Positions 60,453 to 64,000 of a stretch of DNA of 64,000 bases are shown here, piece after piece. A model generated the notes under the pieces. It was not told the origin of the DNA. It was given only the letters and a program-made list of their open reading frames with translations, and made no database searches. This DNA is from Stercorarius parasiticus (Eukaryota > Chordata > Aves > Charadriiformes > Stercorariidae): assembly GCA_013396915.1 (NCBI GenBank), contig VWZL01000429.1:507304-571303 (forward strand). The letters run 5' to 3'. The first letter of the stretch is position 1. Each line of letters begins with the position of its first letter. A program made the translations under genes and the position numbers.

Positions 60453-63366
60453 GGCCACCACACAACCAGATATGTGAAAATACGAGAGCAGTTGCTCAAT
60501 TTAAGTTCAGGTTCTCGGGTAGTAACATAAAGCTTCAGTGTTTGGATTGCATAAACTGTGATTCAAATACTTGTTATAAAAATAACTCTTTACTATAATA
60601 TTTTTTAAAGCAATGTGACTTAAGGTCGAGAGCTTACTTCTCACAAAACATTCATTTCCAGTTAAATTTAACTTGGCAACGTCCCTTTCACTTAAATATC
60701 CATTTTGCCAAGGGGAAACAAGTTCCTAGATGTAGAATTTACATCACCACTTATATATGGAACTTTAAATTATTTTTCTGTTTGTTTGCTTTAGCTTTGA
60801 CAGGCAGTATTGGCTTGTTTTTCTCCACAACACAGCCAGTTAGATCTCTCCTGCTGCGTATTATTTTTTGTCACAGACTGACTCTCTAGGACCGCCTCAG
60901 TTACAGGAATCCTTCTCCTACCTAAACCCTCGAAAAAGTACACATATCCATCTGTAAAATTACAATTCCAATTTCTTTCAGTGTCTGACACAGAGAAGGT
61001 AACTGTATATTGTCGATGCAGTACACAAGACACTGATCATGCCAAATGAATTACCCTAGAAGGAAGGAGGACATTTAGCTGCAGGAAGCACAACTTGAAA
61101 GCTTAAAACACAACTGCGTTTCTGAACTCCTCGCACCCTTCCCACCACGACTGACTGACTGAACAAAATGCATAGGGATTTCTGCCAGGTAGGAACAGTC
61201 ACAACAAAAAGCTTCGGGAACAGAGTGCCACCGAGAGCCGTGTGTCCATGGGGAGCATTGGGTGGGACTGACATGGAGCTTATAGCAGAGGCACGTGCAA
61301 AAGATGTTGTCAGTCACTCGTGAAGCTGGATTTTATCTTCATGTGTAGTTTAACATCTGAACTTCAAATCTACATAGCAAGACACATCAAAAGACGAATC
61401 AGAAGAAAGCTCCCGTATCTTCATTTCAGAATCCCTTTCTAGGAACTGTTCACTCCAAATGCAAATTCATCATTGATTACTATTTCATAGTCAAAACACT
61501 ACAATTTCAAACCATATATATGAACAACTATTTCAAAAGGCTATTTACATTCCCCATTTTAATAGGGATAGTGAATAAGGCAGAGAATTTCAAATTAAAG
61601 ATCATCCTCGACAGACTTCACTGAGTTTGAGGATCCAATGAATTTAAGATCCTGCCTATAGCTGTAGTTGAAACTGTGTTAGCAAAGAGAAATAAAATTC
61701 TTTCTAATAAGATCTGAAACTGTGGGGTTTTTCCTAAGTACAAAACACTCTGCAATAACTGGACTTACCATTATGAATTTTATCTCTGTTGATTTCAGTT
61801 ATATAGTTTCATAAACTTAACTAATAAAACCAAAATGAGTCCTTTGAAGTCCTCCAAAATGGAAAGAAAAGAAAACAAACAGGTATCAGGACAGATTATA
61901 AAGGTCCCGATTTATAACAGCTGTGATATGATCTCCTGGACAGTCAGGAGACTGCAATCCTATAATAAGCAAACCAACCGTCTAGAAATAAAAATTTCTA
62001 TTAGGGTTGTCTGCATGTTCTTGATCATAACTTTTTCTACCCTGTATTTCACACTGGTTATTTTAACAGCATTCTTAGAGGAGGAGGAAATGCAGGGGGG
62101 ACACACCAAATTAGTAGAAACTACAGCTTACTGAATGTAAACTGTATATAGGATGGTATAACATACAGACAACTTTTTTCAAGCTAGAAAAACAGATGAC
62201 ATCTAAAACTCGGAACATCGGCCTAGGAATCAAGAGGTCTAATTAATTTCAAATGCTGAAAGAGCTTCTTCAAGGTCTGTAGATCACTTGCATCATGTTA
62301 CACAAAAACACAGCTCCCAAAGTACTTCAGAGATGTAATTACTGCTTGTAAAGCTCGCTGACCACAGCCTGAAAGTTCCTTTTAGCCAAAGCAGGGAAGC
62401 ACGTCCTGCCTTGCTCAGGACCAGTTACAATTCCCTAACTTTGGATCTTCAACTCAAGCAATCTCCTTCCTTAGGAAGGTCAGAAAAGAGGATAAAGAAA
62501 CCACAGTATTTTTTAGGTGTAAAAAGGAACTATTGATAAATACTAAAAAAAAACATAAACAAAAAACCAAACGAACAAAAGCCACCAAACTATAAGCACA
62601 GAAACATAACTACTGCCGGTCATTTCACATACGCAACCTCACATATACTCACAATTCCTAAACTATCTCCTCCTCAGGGAGTTTCCCAAAAAACCCAGAA
62701 AGTGTAGGATAGCATTTCAAACCATCTTTGATGATCAAGTATGGTTTCTTTCTCATGCAGCATTATTTTCAATGTCTGAAATCAATGCATTCTTTTCAGC
62801 AACAAAGATCATAATAAGTTTCTTTATCAGTTGGAAGCATTCAGTAAGATGTCATAACACAAATAACAACACAGCAACAGAAAGGTACCATTTCCCAGAA
62901 TACTAATGCGCTGGGATAAACTGCATACCAGAAACAACTTTAAGTATGCCAATAATACCATAATTTTGCTCAAAATCTAAAAAAGGATCCCTGTACCACC
63001 AGTCTCGCATCTTCATTTAGTAACAACCTTATCATGACATTTTGGGTAGCCTGGCTTTATAAAAACCTGGGGCAGTTACTAATTCCTTGGTATCCTCTGC
63101 AACAGTTTTGTCTCCTTACAATCCAACTTTTGGATTCCAGGATAACTCATCAATTCCCACTCTTAATGAAACATCAATACAGCAAAGAAAAGAAGCTTTT
63201 AAAATTTCAACACAGTCTCATCTTGGTTTCAGTACTGTTGAAAGTAAATCTTTTCACTTCTCATCTGATATCTTCTGGATCTCAGCCAGAGGGGTGTAAG
63301 AATCATTTTGCAGAAAAAGAAACAAGCAAGCAAAGAGCCCGAGATACAAATTTTTTTTACTAAAGT

Positions 63367-63404
63367 TGGGTGTTTTTTTGTTTGGTTGTTTGTTTTTTTT
63401 TTTA
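63367..63404. repeat. T/G-rich low-complexity tract
   Basis: Starts at TTGGGTG, then T runs broken by GTTTGGTTGTTTG and ending in eleven T. Simple low-complexity sequence. Confidence 0.8.
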
Positions 63405-64000
63405 GAAAATTATGAAAAAGTAGTTGAAGGGCGACTCTTCTTCTTACAAAGAGAGAAGGATATCACACAGATACCAGTGCAGATGCTCTTCCCCTCACAG
63501 AACCAAAGTGGAGGAGAGTGTGGGAAATGTTATGAGAGGTAGATGACAACTCACTTTTAATTTTAGGATTAGCTCTACTCCTTAAATTTCTCTTACCATT
63601 CAAATATTACCATTTTCTGCAACATTTTTACACCAACATAGTAATAAACTGACAAAAACATTGCTTTTAGCGATACATTTTGTGCAAACCATCATAAGCC
63701 ATAGGACAAGAGCACAACTTTTGCAGGACAAGCTGCATCTATGGTGGCACAGCAAAGGTATTTCAGTAAAATGGCTGTAACACTAGCCTGACTTAACAGA
63801 AATAGAACTATTTTTGGAAAGAAATGGAGTTTTCTTTCTTTTCATTAACACCAGTTAATGGAGAATTTACATCCTTGCTGATCTGAGAAACTTGTCTTAG
63901 CTGAATGACAGCTGGTCTAATAAACCCTTTACAGTTTGCAGGCACAAAATGTTACAGGAGGGATGAGAAAGGAAACAAGCAAATAATAACAAAGGGGGGG

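Larger units (their letters stand above)
55988..64000. other. Non-coding stretch, no gene recognised
   Basis: AT-rich sequence to the end of the window, with no exon or named interspersed repeat recognised. Contents are a GC-richer patch at 58480-58640, an 11-bp tandem duplication (58736-58757), a G-rich run (59568-59580), two palindromes and a duplication (59647-59703), a CA repeat (59714-59730), an 18-base poly-A (60435-60452) and a T/G-rich tract (63367-63404). The last seven bases are G. Confidence 0.6.

Noticed and set aside
1..64000. tRNA, rRNA, CRISPR array, telomeric repeat or microbial operon
   Set aside because: No tRNA T-loop motif in context, no regularly spaced repeats, no TTAGGG arrays, and no tandem coding frames on either strand.

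Overview
The window is nuclear DNA of a bird. The evidence is four unmistakable copies of the avian CR1 retrotransposon (3' ends with the conserved GGTTGGACTAGATGATC-type block and terminal ATTCTATG/ATTCTGTG octamers), a fifth short CR1 stub, and a solo LTR of a type widespread in bird genomes (it ends in a pyrimidine-rich block, TTATCTCAACCCA and CCACCACA). The rest is AT-rich, repeat-poor single-copy sequence with short homopolymer runs, as in avian introns or intergenic DNA. There is no bacterial or phage architecture.

I find no protein-coding gene, tRNA, rRNA, snoRNA, miRNA or CRISPR array that I can defend. Most open frames are short and look like chance. The one statistical outlier is a minus-strand frame at 36749-37489 (about 240 codons from its first ATG), which I cannot match to any family. 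In a hand sample, the plus strand carries clearly more A than T. In vertebrates this usually means that the other strand is the sense strand, so the window may lie inside long introns of a minus-strand gene. Several short, stop-free segments flanked by good splice signals exist on both strands; none is strong enough to call an exon.

Layout: 1-3267 plain sequence with an AT tract; 3268-3388 CR1 3' end; 6415-6545 a MIR-like ancient SINE; 7754-7793 a perfect 20-bp duplication; 8108-8590 an old, decayed CR1 of the type known from other amniotes; 10172-10984 a CR1 with broken reverse-transcriptase C-terminus; 11-25 kb plain AT-rich sequence; 25409-26028 a second CR1 with an unbroken 140-codon C-terminal frame; 26-36.7 kb plain; 36.7-37.5 kb the long open frame; 40.1-40.6 kb a GC- and CpG-richer patch; 41940-41987 a 14-bp tandem repeat; 47.3-49.7 kb a cluster of an 18-bp palindrome, a solo LTR with a 5-bp target duplication, and two minus-strand CR1 pieces; 51604-51620 a G-quadruplex motif; 55900-55987 a long imperfect hairpin; 59.6-59.7 kb two adjacent palindromes, a 12-bp duplication and a CA microsatellite.

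No genes are seen working together. What can be read is a history of retrotransposon insertion (an old amniote CR1 and a MIR relic, then younger avian CR1s and an LTR) and of small slippage events.
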